55,388 bases of DNA from Bacteroidota bacterium (GCA_030706455.1 JAUZOL010000005.1:1-55388); one strand, 5' to 3'. Shown: positions 16,954 through 27,032, counted from the first letter of the stretch. Made by a program: numbers and translations. The notes: generated by a model from the letters alone, not told the origin.

Positions 16954-18797
16954 TTCGAGATGATCGATTCGTAAATAGCCGTTTGTACTTTTGCCCGAAT
17001 TTTGGTGGTTACAATCTTGTCGTTGTTACGGGTCGGATAGACGCGGTTCGACAAGAAAACATAGACCAGATTACAGGTCGGATCGACCCACACTACGGTA
17101 CCGGTATAGCCCGAATGGCCAAATGCTTCGGGACTGGCCAACGATGAGCAATACGAATGGCCGACCACTTTTCCATCTTTCATATCCGGTTTATCAAAGC
17201 AAATTCCGCGACGAACGCCTTCGCCCTCGAACGGACAGGAGTTGAACGTGTCGAATGTTTTTTCGCTGAAATAGCGCTTGCCACCGTAAGTTCCCTTCTG
17301 AAGATACATCTGGTACAATTTTGCCATATCGTTGGCATTGGCAAACAAGCCGGCATTGGCCGAATGGCCACCCATAATACCCGAAGCCTCGTCGTGCACA
17401 TACCCAAGCAACTGTGTCTGGCGGAAAAAGTTATCCAGCTCCGTGGGTACAATCCGCGACAAAGGAATCGTTCGCCAAGGATTATACATCATCTCCGATG
17501 CGCCCAACGAGCGATAGAAAGTCGATTGCAGAAACTCTTCGAACGGTTTGTGCTCAATGGCTTCCACCACCGGCGGCGTCATCACAAAAGGCCAGTCGGA
17601 GTAGACATATTTGTGTTTGGGGTAAGACGACAGCAAAGGCGATTTGGCAATGGCTTTATAAATAGAATCACCAATATCCTTGCGGGCATACAACGCCGCA
17701 CTGATGCGTATCGGAAATTCCTCCGACGGAATGGAACGAACATAATTCGAATTCAGGGAACCGTCGGCATTCACCGCCCATTTGTAGAACGGAGAATAGG
17801 CCTGTAAACCTCCCACATGGCACAAAAATTCCTTTACCGTGATGTTTTCCTTGTTGCTGCCCTTCAAAACAGGGAAGTAGGTACTGAACTTCTCATCCAG
17901 ATTAATTTTCCCTTCGTCCACCAATTTCAGATAGGCCGGACAACCAGCAGTCACTTTGGTAACCGAAGCCAGGTCGAACAGATCGTCAACCTCGGTTTTA
18001 CGATTCAGTACATCATTTTTATAGTTTTCACCTTCGGCTTTCAGGTAGGTATGATAGCCATAAGCCTTGGTAAAAACGACTTTCCGGTCTTTTGCCACCA
18101 GCACCACACAGCCCGGAAAAGTTTGTTGCGCAATGGCATCATTCACCAGCGAGTCGATCTTTGCCGTCAGTTTCTTTCCATCGATACCGGCATCTTCTGG
18201 CAAAGTGTATTTGAAACGAATCGCCTGAGTAACCAGTCCGGTTCCTTTCTTAAAAATCCCGAGTTTGGACGTGAGCTTGCCCTGGGCGTCAATTCCTCCG
18301 AAAATCAGCTGAGCCGCCATCTGCTGCGAAGCCATTTCGGCATCGGGAGCATAAACTAACGCTGTGCTCTTGCCAACCGTGCTCAACCATTGAGAAGGAT
18401 TGGCAAAAGAACAAACTATTGCTCCACGTGTTTTATTTTGAGCAGCAACAAAGGCCAGTTCCTTTTCCGACAGACGATTGCCAAAAACTGCCACAATCGT
18501 AAGATTATACTGCGACAAACTATTCGCCACAGAATCTACATTTACCTGATTGACAGCAATTGCTTTGATTTTCATGTATTTGGCCAGCATCGCCGAAAAT
18601 TCATTCTCAGCGGGTGCTCCAATCGAAATGCAGGCAATACGGAGCGTATCGAGTCCCTGCAGAGGAAGTAAATGCGCCTTGTCCTGCAAAAGAACGACGT
18701 TGCGTTCGGCAAATTGCAACTGAGAAAGTGAAGGTTGTGTTGCTTTCAGAGCGAAGCAAACCAGTAAGAACAAAAGAGGGGCGATCGTTTTTTTCAT
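16950..18797 (-). CDS. Serine beta-lactamase-fold hydrolase with an N-terminal GH3 C-terminal domain
   Basis: The start is set at ATG 18795-18797, which opens a clean signal peptide; a TTG three codons upstream is possible. The product has 615 residues. Residues about 22-195 resemble the GH3 C-terminal alpha/beta sandwich (ERNVVLLQDK, then a strand with NPSQW). The beta-lactamase/DD-peptidase domain (about 205-610) has S278-V-T-K281, a YSDW at the YxN position and HSG near the C terminus in place of KTG. Bacteroidetes have long NagZ-beta-lactamase fusions; here the catalytic GH3 barrel is missing and only its C-terminal part remains. It could be a DD-carboxypeptidase, esterase or amidase acting on muropeptides. 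It is followed by the GHL10 gene with a 4-base overlap. Confidence 0.82.
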   Translation of the reverse strand: MKKTIAPLLFLLVCFALKATQPSLSQLQFAERNVVLLQDKAHLLPLQGLDTLRIACISIGAPAENEFSAMLAKYMKIKAIAVNQVNVDSVANSLSQYNLTIVAVFGNRLSEKELAFVAAQNKTRGAIVCSFANPSQWLSTVGKSTALVYAPDAEMASQQMAAQLIFGGIDAQGKLTSKLGIFKKGTGLVTQAIRFKYTLPEDAGIDGKKLTAKIDSLVNDAIAQQTFPGCVVLVAKDRKVVFTKAYGYHTYLKAEGENYKNDVLNRKTEVDDLFDLASVTKVTAGCPAYLKLVDEGKINLDEKFSTYFPVLKGSNKENITVKEFLCHVGGLQAYSPFYKWAVNADGSLNSNYVRSIPSEEFPIRISAALYARKDIGDSIYKAIAKSPLLSSYPKHKYVYSDWPFVMTPPVVEAIEHKPFEEFLQSTFYRSLGASEMMYNPWRTIPLSRIVPTELDNFFRQTQLLGYVHDEASGIMGGHSANAGLFANANDMAKLYQMYLQKGTYGGKRYFSEKTFDTFNSCPFEGEGVRRGICFDKPDMKDGKVVGHSYCSSLASPEAFGHSGYTGTVVWVDPTCNLVYVFLSNRVYPTRNNDKIVTTKIRAKVQTAIYESIISK

Positions 18798-18829
18798 TTT
18801 TATCAAATCTTTTCTATATCTGATACTTA

Positions 18830-20497
18830 TTATTCTTTTGTAGGGTAAGCTATAAAAGCTAGTGGCGTTTCATAACTCAAAAGCGGAGATAGTCGTTTAT
18901 CCGCCAACACATCTAAATAATCTATTTTAACTCCGTCAATCCAAATATCTCTTCTCACCAAACGAAAACCATGTGAATAGTCGACATACCAATCCACATG
19001 TCCCGCATATACTGGCTGAATGGGATTTCCATCCGGTTTATGCCAACCATAAAGAGCAACTCTGTCCGGTCTGCCATCCGCAACTATCCGGTTGCTTAAA
19101 ACCACGTCTTTCTTATGTCCGGCAATGAGCCCCGTTCGGCCTGCGCGTTGTTTTTCTATCAACGTGTTGTGATAAAAGAAGGTTGCAATAGAATCCCGTT
19201 TCTCCGTTAAAGGTTCAGGAACCAGCTTTACATCCGCCGCTTTATATACATCGTCCGAAATTTTAGGCGTGGACAAAAAAGCTCCCAACCGGTTAGCAAT
19301 GCGCTGTGCTGTTTTTGGCTGCATCGGCACACGCACGAAATCTGTATCTGTTCCAACGCAGAGATAGTCTGGCTTTACGTAATAACTTGCATGAATAATT
19401 TTACCAAGACTGTCTGTTAACTGACAATCAATCCGTTTCCATTCGTCCATGAATCGCGGAGTGCATCCGGCTTCAAACATTTTGAATACCAAGCTATCAT
19501 ATCGATCCCGAAATAGGTTCTTGGCCTGCTTACAAAATTCAGCAAGAGTCATCTGACAATCAGAAGCAAAAGAAGCAGCTGGCTTAATAAATTGTTTATA
19601 TGATATATTCTCATCCCAGAACCTATATTTCTTGTTATAGTCCTGCGTCCCGGAAAGCATTGCATTGATAAACCCATTACGGTACACTAAGGTAGTGTGA
19701 TATATTTTGCCTTGAGGATTGTTTTTGATGTAAATAAGAACTCTTTTATCGTTGGTTGAATAATAGTCGAAATCAGAATCGCTTTTATGAGTCATTTTCA
19801 AACTATTGCTAAGATTTCCGGCCATTAATTCGGAACGATAGCCGGCACCTCCGGTAGCACTAACAAGAGGTTTGCCATTAAAAATCACTTTATCATCCCG
19901 ATAAGACGTTACATTAAGAACACCTCCCTTTTTCAACCATGTGACAAGTTTTTTTGTATGCAGCGAATCTTCATAAGCATAGACCGCATCCAAAAATGCA
20001 ATTCTTTCAATGAAACGGGGAATGATCGGATAAGAGTTTATTGCTTCGAAAACGAAACGACCTCCGCCACTGTGGCAGCTTAATGTAATTTTAGGATGGT
20101 AAATGTTATATTTAGCCAACAAATAGGCTATAAAACTGTTGGCTTCCCGAGCAGTTTGCGGAGTCTCTTTAGCCCATTGCGGAAAACTCTTTTTATCTGC
20201 CATCACATACACAAGAATAATATTCCGGTTGGTATGCAATTGCCTCAAAAACTCTGTTTGTGCATCAATATGCTGTATGTCAAAGTGCCAATCCATTCCC
20301 GGCTCCATTTTCCGTCCGCGAGTCCATGGAATGGTATTGCCATTAGGCAGAGCATAGATGATTATTTGGGTAGAATGGCGTTTATCAAGTTTTGCAGGCT
20401 CATTGAATTCAGCTACAAAGCCATTAAATCTTATACACTCCTGTGCTTGAGAAAATAAGCAGAGACAAGAAAAAAAGAAAACGATCCACTTTTTCAT
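18830..20497 (-). CDS. Unassigned exported alpha/beta-hydrolase-like protein with conserved uncharacterised C-terminal domain
   Basis: The start is placed at MKKWIVFF, giving a signal peptide (about 1-19) and 555 residues. The N-terminal half looks like an alpha/beta hydrolase: strand IILVYVM near 94-100, a nucleophile elbow SCHSGGG at 140-146 (S143) and D170 after the next strand. The C-terminal part (about 395-555) carries TPKISDDVYKAAD, GHKKDVV (460-466), ALYGWHKPDG and YVDYSHGFRLV. I recognise this block order from stand-alone hypothetical proteins in unrelated bacteria but know no function for it. The protein is in the murein locus, 32 bases upstream of the serine hydrolase gene. Possible roles are peptidase, esterase or amidase on wall fragments; none is shown. 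Confidence 0.75.
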   Translation of the reverse strand: MKKWIVFFFSCLCLFSQAQECIRFNGFVAEFNEPAKLDKRHSTQIIIYALPNGNTIPWTRGRKMEPGMDWHFDIQHIDAQTEFLRQLHTNRNIILVYVMADKKSFPQWAKETPQTAREANSFIAYLLAKYNIYHPKITLSCHSGGGRFVFEAINSYPIIPRFIERIAFLDAVYAYEDSLHTKKLVTWLKKGGVLNVTSYRDDKVIFNGKPLVSATGGAGYRSELMAGNLSNSLKMTHKSDSDFDYYSTNDKRVLIYIKNNPQGKIYHTTLVYRNGFINAMLSGTQDYNKKYRFWDENISYKQFIKPAASFASDCQMTLAEFCKQAKNLFRDRYDSLVFKMFEAGCTPRFMDEWKRIDCQLTDSLGKIIHASYYVKPDYLCVGTDTDFVRVPMQPKTAQRIANRLGAFLSTPKISDDVYKAADVKLVPEPLTEKRDSIATFFYHNTLIEKQRAGRTGLIAGHKKDVVLSNRIVADGRPDRVALYGWHKPDGNPIQPVYAGHVDWYVDYSHGFRLVRRDIWIDGVKIDYLDVLADKRLSPLLSYETPLAFIAYPTKE

Positions 20498-20547
20498 ACG
20501 TCCAACTATTTCACATTCTACCGAGAACCATCCAGTATACAAATTAA

Positions 20548-20620
20548 AACTTCTGAAAATCCAAAGACAAAATGTAGACAATTACTACACCTAAAAATTG
20601 GCCCCGGACTTTCAGAAGTT
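20548..20620. repeat. Inverted repeat in the gap after the surface lipoprotein gene
   Basis: AACTTCTGAAAATCC (20548-20562) and GGACTTTCAGAAGTT (20606-20620) are reverse complements at 14 of 15 positions, separated by 43 bases. It lies between the SusC-SusD-lipoprotein genes and the hydrolase genes downstream. It could be an mRNA stem-loop that lowers read-through or stabilises the upstream message, or the termini of a small element. There is no T run, so a simple intrinsic terminator is unlikely. Confidence 0.5.
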
Positions 20621-20644
20621 TCAGAATTACTATAACAATGTAAC

Positions 20645-21502
20645 TTATTTCACATTGAATGAGCTGAGCCTTATATATTGGTCAGAGCTATTGGTTGTTC
20701 CCTGCTTACCATTCATATAAAATACGTAAGCCCTACCTTTACCCAAAGTCAAACTCGGCACAGAGAAAGCTGATAAAACACCGCTTGCATTGAATTGTTG
20801 AAGCTGATTGCCTCCATCATCCCATACAGCAATGGTAATATTGGCTTCAGAACCAGTCCAAGGATAAGTATTTGTCGTATTTTTCAATTTATACTTATAA
20901 TAAGCAGACTGAGTCCCAAAAGGAACGCTTGTTGCCACAGTTTCCCATGCTGCTCCTGTAATGTTCTTCTTAATTTTAAGAGTCAGGTTACCGAAAGGAG
21001 TAACGCCGTCCTTTTTAAGGAAGAAATTAGAGAACCGTACAAAACAAACGGTATCTTTCCATTGATCAAAATTCGGAAGATAATCTGAATCCTGTAACAT
21101 AATGGGATCTTTCGTTTTATCATAAACATATGCCGACCACTTTCCTTTCTGCAAGTTAGAAATCACTCCTTTGTAAACCCATGCCGGAGTTATCACAGCC
21201 TTTGTTACAGGATCTATTTTGGGAAGAAAGTTTAGCATGACATTATTATTTCCTAAAGGCATGGAAAAATACCTCGGAGTTGAGTTGGGATAATATCCTC
21301 CAACTTTGGTAGCAACCATAGAGTAACGCACTCCCGAAAGCCACAAAGTGTCACTATTTTCTGTATAAGGCATAACATTCAGCACTCTGAGCTCTGCATT
21401 ATTTGTATCCATCTCTGCATATGGAAAAGTAACGTCTACCTTTTGGCATGAAACGAATACTAAGCCAACAAACAGGGTTAATAAAAAACTTATTTTTTTC
21501 AT
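20645..21502 (-). CDS. Surface lipoprotein of the SusCD locus
   Basis: The 285-residue protein begins with a lipoprotein signal whose lipobox ends at C19 (VFVSC). The rest is rich in beta-strand-like segments. The start of the mature part (ELRVLNVMPYTENSD) recalls DUF4397-type lipoproteins. It follows susD by 116 bases, in the position where Sus loci encode an extra surface glycan-binding protein (SusE/F-like). I see no catalytic motif. A role in binding the imported ligand at the cell surface is inferred from location. Confidence 0.7.
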   Translation of the reverse strand: MKKISFLLTLFVGLVFVSCQKVDVTFPYAEMDTNNAELRVLNVMPYTENSDTLWLSGVRYSMVATKVGGYYPNSTPRYFSMPLGNNNVMLNFLPKIDPVTKAVITPAWVYKGVISNLQKGKWSAYVYDKTKDPIMLQDSDYLPNFDQWKDTVCFVRFSNFFLKKDGVTPFGNLTLKIKKNITGAAWETVATSVPFGTQSAYYKYKLKNTTNTYPWTGSEANITIAVWDDGGNQLQQFNASGVLSAFSVPSLTLGKGRAYVFYMNGKQGTTNSSDQYIRLSSFNVK

Positions 21503-21618
21503 ATGATAATAATTTTGTTGTTTAATGACATATGGAACTTCATGTTACAAACAGTATAATTTTCCTGAAGGAACTTGAAAACATGATTGTTTCATATCAA
21601 AGTATTCTAAATCATTGA

Positions 21619-23445
21619 TTATTGCTTAGGTAAACAAAACCATACCATAGAGGTTTCATAATTCAAAGCTAAACCTGAAATAGGTGTAAGTTTATCCAAA
21701 GCTGATTTATTCCACATATACTCAGAGTTATATCTCGGACGGAGTCTATAAGAAGGCGATCCCAAATTAGTTGTAACAAATTGGGTTTTCCGGTTAGTTA
21801 CGTTTGCCGGATAAAGATAAAATCCTTTATAGACTCTTGCCGGATCCACATCGCTTTTATGATAGACTGTGGTCGCCGTCCATGAGGTTCCTGATACAGG
21901 AACACCGTTGGATGGTGTTACCAAATCGTAATGATAACGGCGTAAATCGTTCCAGGTATCCAGGCCCCACGGATATAATGCCACATATTTCTGCATCATG
22001 ATATGTGAAAGTTCAAAGTTCGAAAGCGTTAAACCATTCACATACTGACTGCTCAAATAAGTATTTTTCAAAGCGTCATACTGAGCTGAAGTGACAAGGT
22101 CGCCTGTATATCCTTTTCTTGTTGTACCACTAAGCGAGCCGGAGACTAAAGAGCCTGCAACAATATATCTTTTGGTTGTTTCCAAACTTGCGGCAACAGC
22201 TCCCTGGAAAGTAGCAAGAGCTTCTGCTTTCAAATTCTTTCTAAATTGGGCTTCTGCTTTAATAAATTGCAATTCAGCGTAAGTCATCACAACATATGGA
22301 GCATCGTCACGGAACAGCCATCTCCCTTTGCCCTGTACTGCCGCACCAGGAGCATAAGTAGAACCGTAAACAGAAACTTGCGGGGAGGCTCCAACATTTG
22401 TCCCGACAATTGATTGAGCAAGCGTTTTATCCGGAGTTGGCATCGCTGTTGCTGCAGATAAATCTACACCAAAATAACAAAATGCTCTCGGATCCACAGT
22501 TTCCGTATCGGTTATGTACTGCTTTGTTGCGTAAGTACCTGCCACATAGTTACCCGTATTCGGATCATAATATTTTTCCCGACCAGTCATTAAGTCAACC
22601 ATATAATCCGATTGACTATATACATTTGAAATATTTGCTCTCAAAACTCCAAAGAAATTCGAATTGGCAGAGATCCCCGTTGCATCATTTCTCACAGTAG
22701 CATCATCCGCCGGGCTCTTCATAGAAGCATTGACTTCTGTGATAGCAGAATCAAGATATGCTGCATTTTTGGTTGACATTGTCATATAGATTTTTGCCAA
22801 CACACCATGAGCAAAATACAACCACTGTGTTCTGTTCCCTTTATACATAAGGTCATTTGCCGGCAGAGAAGATGGATAAACTGTATTGTCTGCCTGATTC
22901 AGGATCGTCACAGCTTGTTTTGCCCACGAGATGGATTGATTTAAGATATACTCCTGCGAGTCATAATCAAACACCTGTCTGTTAGGATCCAAAAACTCTT
23001 TACAGGGAGCTTCACCATGCAACGATGTAAGTTCATACCAACCATATGCCTTCAAGGCTAACCCCAAACCGGCATACAAAGGCTGATTCATTTTCTTCCC
23101 ATCGCTAATCATGTTTTCCAGGTTTTGTCCCCACATATAGTAGACCATTTTCCAAACTTCGGCATAATCAGAAGATCTGTTGGCATCCATTTGAGCACCA
23201 TACGTTAAAGGTACGGTAGCTGCACCTGTACTGGTCACACCGCCTGTAAAATACTGGCACATTGAACCAACCATTCTCATATCCCAATAATTAGCCTGAA
23301 GATAAGCCAATATCGGAGCAAGTCTTAAATTAGGCTCTACCCAGTCCGGAGCATCGACATTTTTATTTACATCCAAATAACTATCGCAAGATACGGCTGA
23401 AAGGAGTGTAAATACTGTAACTATAGATATTAATATTTTCTTCAT
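21619..23445 (-). CDS. SusD/RagB-like outer-membrane lipoprotein
   Basis: The 608-residue protein has a lipoprotein signal ending at C20 (LSAVSC), then DSYLDVNKN, the typical start of a mature SusD-like protein, and helical TPR-like segments through the body. The C-terminal region carries SusD-family features such as DTWNDLRRYHYD and a final segment with RPRYNSEYMWN. SusD-like proteins cap their SusC partner and capture the ligand. The gene lies 11 bases after susC, so the two form a pair. The neighbouring genes point to a murein-derived ligand rather than a dietary glycan. Confidence 0.95.
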   Translation of the reverse strand: MKKILISIVTVFTLLSAVSCDSYLDVNKNVDAPDWVEPNLRLAPILAYLQANYWDMRMVGSMCQYFTGGVTSTGAATVPLTYGAQMDANRSSDYAEVWKMVYYMWGQNLENMISDGKKMNQPLYAGLGLALKAYGWYELTSLHGEAPCKEFLDPNRQVFDYDSQEYILNQSISWAKQAVTILNQADNTVYPSSLPANDLMYKGNRTQWLYFAHGVLAKIYMTMSTKNAAYLDSAITEVNASMKSPADDATVRNDATGISANSNFFGVLRANISNVYSQSDYMVDLMTGREKYYDPNTGNYVAGTYATKQYITDTETVDPRAFCYFGVDLSAATAMPTPDKTLAQSIVGTNVGASPQVSVYGSTYAPGAAVQGKGRWLFRDDAPYVVMTYAELQFIKAEAQFRKNLKAEALATFQGAVAASLETTKRYIVAGSLVSGSLSGTTRKGYTGDLVTSAQYDALKNTYLSSQYVNGLTLSNFELSHIMMQKYVALYPWGLDTWNDLRRYHYDLVTPSNGVPVSGTSWTATTVYHKSDVDPARVYKGFYLYPANVTNRKTQFVTTNLGSPSYRLRPRYNSEYMWNKSALDKLTPISGLALNYETSMVWFCLPKQ

Positions 23446-23456
23446 AGTCCTAAAAA

Positions 23457-26400
23457 TTAAAATGTTATGTTTAGTCCAAATGTAATACCTCTTGGGGCAC
23501 CTACACTCAGCATATCAAAGCCAACACCTCCAACGCCGCCCAAAGCTGAAGAGGTTGCATTACCTGCAGGGTCAATACCTTTATAATTTGTAAACATGTA
23601 AAGGTCCTTCCCGGCTACAAATAAAGAACAATCGGATACCAAATTAGAAGTAAGTTTACTGAGGACTTTATTATCGAAGCGATATGTAAGTCGTACTTCT
23701 GAAATATTTAGATAATTAACACCTTTTACAATCCAATTTTCATCACCGCTAGTGTAACCGTTTATATCACTAGGTTTTACCGCTATTTTATTAATGGTTG
23801 GACTTGCAGATTCTTCTTTTCCATCTTTGATAACGCCATTAAACACAACGGCACCTAATTGTCTTTGATCCACAGATTGCTGATTAGCACCGTAACCCAT
23901 CAATAATCTATCTGTTCCATCAACTACTTGTGTTCCCAGTTTTCCATTCAACAAACAAGACAACGAGAATTGTTTATATTTAAGATCCACGGTGAAACCA
24001 TAAGCCAATTTAGGTTCGCGGTCTCCAATCACTGACCATGCACTGCTGGTAAGAGGCAATCCACTTGAAGGATCTATCAAGATCTGTCCTTTACTATTAC
24101 GTTGATAAGCTTGTCCGGTGAAAGTTGTAATAGGGTTACCTACCATCATACCATTTCTGATATTTCCTGAAACCCATGTGTACGGATTGTAATATTCGGA
24201 TACTCCGGCAGGTAAAGTTTCAACCTTACTCCAGTTTCTACTACCGGTTACACCAATATTCAATTTCCAGTCTCTATTTTTGATAAAATCGTATGCAACC
24301 GCGTATTCAAAACCATTGGTTCTGAAAGCTCCCAGGTTTCTGTTATTCAAAACAAAACCTGTTGCATACGACATACGGAATGCTGTCACAATCTGATCTT
24401 TTGAATGAGTGTTGTAGTAGGCAACGTCAAAAGTTAAACGATTATCAAACATATGTCCTTCCACACCAGCTTCCCAGGCTGTATTTATTTCAGGTTTAAG
24501 TGATGGATTCGGACCTGTAAACCCGTATTGATAACCTCCGCCAGAGGTTGTAGCTAATTGCAATGCAGGATAAATTGAAAGTGGAGGTGCATCTTTACCA
24601 ACCTGAGCTACAGAACCTCTCAGTTTAAGATAATTCCAGGTCTTTTCGTGTGCTTTGAATATAGGTAATTCAGAAAGCATAAAACTGAAATCAGCAGCAG
24701 GATAAAAATAGCTTCTGTTTGCCACCGGGAGTGTTGATGACCAGTCGTTTCTGGCTCTCAAGGTAACAAATGCCATATTATTATATGACGCTTCTATCTG
24801 ACCGGAAACAGCTTGTATTCTACGAGTCGTGGTAATTTGCGTGTTTATGAGCGAAGTTTGATCACAGTTGTTGATAGACTGGAAGTCCTGAACAAAGAAT
24901 TTTTCACCATGAACAGCAATTGTTTTTGAACCTACTTCTAATTGGTGATAACCAGCTTGAGCAGAAAAACCAAACTTTCCAAGACTTTTCCGGTAAGAAG
25001 CAATTAAGTTCAATGTCGGGTTGTTTTCCACTACATTAGACTGATCGTAGCTACCGCTCTTTGTTGCAGCAGTTGTCCATTGAGGATTAATAACAGCCAA
25101 ATATTTACTGGACGAAACATCCCATCCCATTGTTCCTCTGATTACAAAGTCAGTAAACGGAGTAACAGCTACATTTAAAGAAGTAATGAAACGATCTGTA
25201 GTGTCATATAATTTATTTTTATAAATGGCATAATACGGATTCAGAAGGTCTGTTCCCTGATAGTTATTCGGGTATTTAATAGAAGTCCCATCAGCTGCCA
25301 GATAAGTTTGCATATTGTCAGTCAAAGGCCATTGGCAAGCCCAGTCCAAAACACCGCTTGCTCCTTTTTGTACCTTATTGTTACCGCTGTTAACATACTG
25401 CATTGAACCTTCGATGTTCATCCATTTGGTAACTTTTGCAGTTCCTGAAACGCTAATATTTTTACGTTTATAATCTGATGTAGGAACCACACCTGTTTGA
25501 TCAAGAAGACCTGCAGAAACACGAATGGTTGAAATATCGTTACCTGCCTCAAATGAAAAATTATGTTTTTGGTTTACCCCTGTCTTGAATAGGTTTTTTA
25601 CGTTATCGTACAATTGAGTACCTGCAGCGTAAGGTGCGCCCCAAAATGTTTTAGAAGAGTAGTTAGTTGCCCCGTAAGTACCATTATCATAAACAGTTTG
25701 CAATTTAGGATATCTGTACACATTGTCAAATTCGAAGCTATTATTATATGTAAACTTCCCTTTCCCGGATTTTCCTTTTTTGGTAGTGATGATAATAGCA
25801 CCGTTAGACGCATCTGATCCGTAAAGAGCAGCTGCCGCAGCACCTTTCAAAACTGTAACGCTTTCAATACTTTCCGGATCTATATCAGATCCTCTGTTCG
25901 TATAGTCATTCTGCTGCATGTTAGGACCTACGCCCTGTACAGAACCTGCCCATTGTGATCCGGCATCAAAAGTACTGTTACTAACAGGAATACCATCTAC
26001 AACATAAAGAGGACTGTTTTTCCCTGAAATAGAAGTCGGGGCACGGAACACAACAGTAGAAGAAGCTCCCGGAGTTCCGGAAGATGAAGTAACTGCAACC
26101 CCGGCAACACGTCCATTTAACGCATCAACAAAGTTATCACGCCCTGCATTTGCAATATCAGAACCTTTTACATTCTGAGCAGCCGCACCAACAGAACGTG
26201 CTTGCCGTTTCACACCAAATTCACCCACAATGACAGCTTCTTGCAGCATGTGTGTGTCTTCATTCAAAGCGACATTGATTAAAGCTCGGCTACCAACTTT
26301 TTCCTCATCTGTTTTGTAACCGATAAAAGAAAAAGAAAGCACATCTTTAGGCGACGCAGAAATAGAAAAGCTCCCATTTCCATCCGTAATTGTTCCTGAA

Positions 26401-26567
26401 GTTGTCCCTTTGACAACGATAGAAACACCTATCATAGGTTGACCTTTTTCATCAACCACCTTTCCCTTGATTGTTTTTGTCTGAGCATAGGCACCTACAA
26501 CGGTGAAAAATGCCATCAACAAACAACAACCCAAATAAAACCATCTTTGCTTAAACATCTTAGTCAT
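23457..26567 (-). CDS. SusC/RagA-like TonB-dependent outer-membrane transporter
   Basis: The 1036-residue protein has a signal peptide (about 1-28), a carboxypeptidase-regulatory-like domain (about 32-110, with GKVVDEKGQPMIGVSI), a plug domain (about 120-240, with YVVDGIPV and the SusC-typical SIESVTVLKGAAAAALYG) and a long beta-barrel ending in a C-terminal Phe. It imports oligomers too large for porins, driven by TonB. It opens the second gene set of the locus; the 465-base gap in front suggests its own promoter. No sigma/anti-sigma pair, hybrid two-component or SusR-type regulator adjoins it. Confidence 0.96.
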   Translation of the reverse strand: MTKMFKQRWFYLGCCLLMAFFTVVGAYAQTKTIKGKVVDEKGQPMIGVSIVVKGTTSGTITDGNGSFSISASPKDVLSFSFIGYKTDEEKVGSRALINVALNEDTHMLQEAVIVGEFGVKRQARSVGAAAQNVKGSDIANAGRDNFVDALNGRVAGVAVTSSSGTPGASSTVVFRAPTSISGKNSPLYVVDGIPVSNSTFDAGSQWAGSVQGVGPNMQQNDYTNRGSDIDPESIESVTVLKGAAAAALYGSDASNGAIIITTKKGKSGKGKFTYNNSFEFDNVYRYPKLQTVYDNGTYGATNYSSKTFWGAPYAAGTQLYDNVKNLFKTGVNQKHNFSFEAGNDISTIRVSAGLLDQTGVVPTSDYKRKNISVSGTAKVTKWMNIEGSMQYVNSGNNKVQKGASGVLDWACQWPLTDNMQTYLAADGTSIKYPNNYQGTDLLNPYYAIYKNKLYDTTDRFITSLNVAVTPFTDFVIRGTMGWDVSSSKYLAVINPQWTTAATKSGSYDQSNVVENNPTLNLIASYRKSLGKFGFSAQAGYHQLEVGSKTIAVHGEKFFVQDFQSINNCDQTSLINTQITTTRRIQAVSGQIEASYNNMAFVTLRARNDWSSTLPVANRSYFYPAADFSFMLSELPIFKAHEKTWNYLKLRGSVAQVGKDAPPLSIYPALQLATTSGGGYQYGFTGPNPSLKPEINTAWEAGVEGHMFDNRLTFDVAYYNTHSKDQIVTAFRMSYATGFVLNNRNLGAFRTNGFEYAVAYDFIKNRDWKLNIGVTGSRNWSKVETLPAGVSEYYNPYTWVSGNIRNGMMVGNPITTFTGQAYQRNSKGQILIDPSSGLPLTSSAWSVIGDREPKLAYGFTVDLKYKQFSLSCLLNGKLGTQVVDGTDRLLMGYGANQQSVDQRQLGAVVFNGVIKDGKEESASPTINKIAVKPSDINGYTSGDENWIVKGVNYLNISEVRLTYRFDNKVLSKLTSNLVSDCSLFVAGKDLYMFTNYKGIDPAGNATSSALGGVGGVGFDMLSVGAPRGITFGLNITF

Positions 26568-27032
26568 AATTTTGGGGGTTTTGAAGATTAGTAACTATTT
26601 TTAATTTTATCTCGAAGACATGTGATACTCTGTTTCATTTTTGTCTCTTATTTAGAAAGAGTAATAAAAAAATTCTAAGGAAATACAGCCCTGATAATAA
26701 GGCTTACGCTGAATGTTTGGTTATTTATTGGTTTGGTTCCTAAAATTGAGATTTAATTCAATTATTTTCGACATCTCCACCAACAAGCAAACTAACAGAA
26801 AGATACACAAAATAGAGTTTTTCTGAATTAATGAAATAAAAACAGAATTTTTAGTGTATAATTGACACAAAAAAGAGCATATTAAAAACCATAGAATATG
26901 CAACTACAAATTTACTCTATTTTTACAAAGATACAACACAAAAGTCTATATTTTATGTTTTTCATACATTTTTTTGTGTTCATTTCTTAGTCATAAATAT
27001 TTTTAAGCCCCTGCATAAAACATAGACAGAAT
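26568..27032 (-). promoter_or_regulatory. AT-rich leader/promoter region of susC (465 bases, no gene)
   Basis: No credible gene is seen; a 60-codon frame at 26721-26903 has an untypical composition and no support. On the minus strand two sequences match the -7 consensus TAnnTTTG: TATCTTTG (26933-26926) and TAAATTTG (26914-26907). Neither has a clear TTTG at the -33 distance. Either would give a leader of more than 300 bases before susC, long enough for post-transcriptional control. Confidence 0.4.

Noticed and set aside
26721-26903. Short hydrophobic minus-strand frame upstream of susC
   Set aside because: It is in a very AT-rich gap, with no promoter-start arrangement or family resemblance; composition alone explains the hydrophobic translation.
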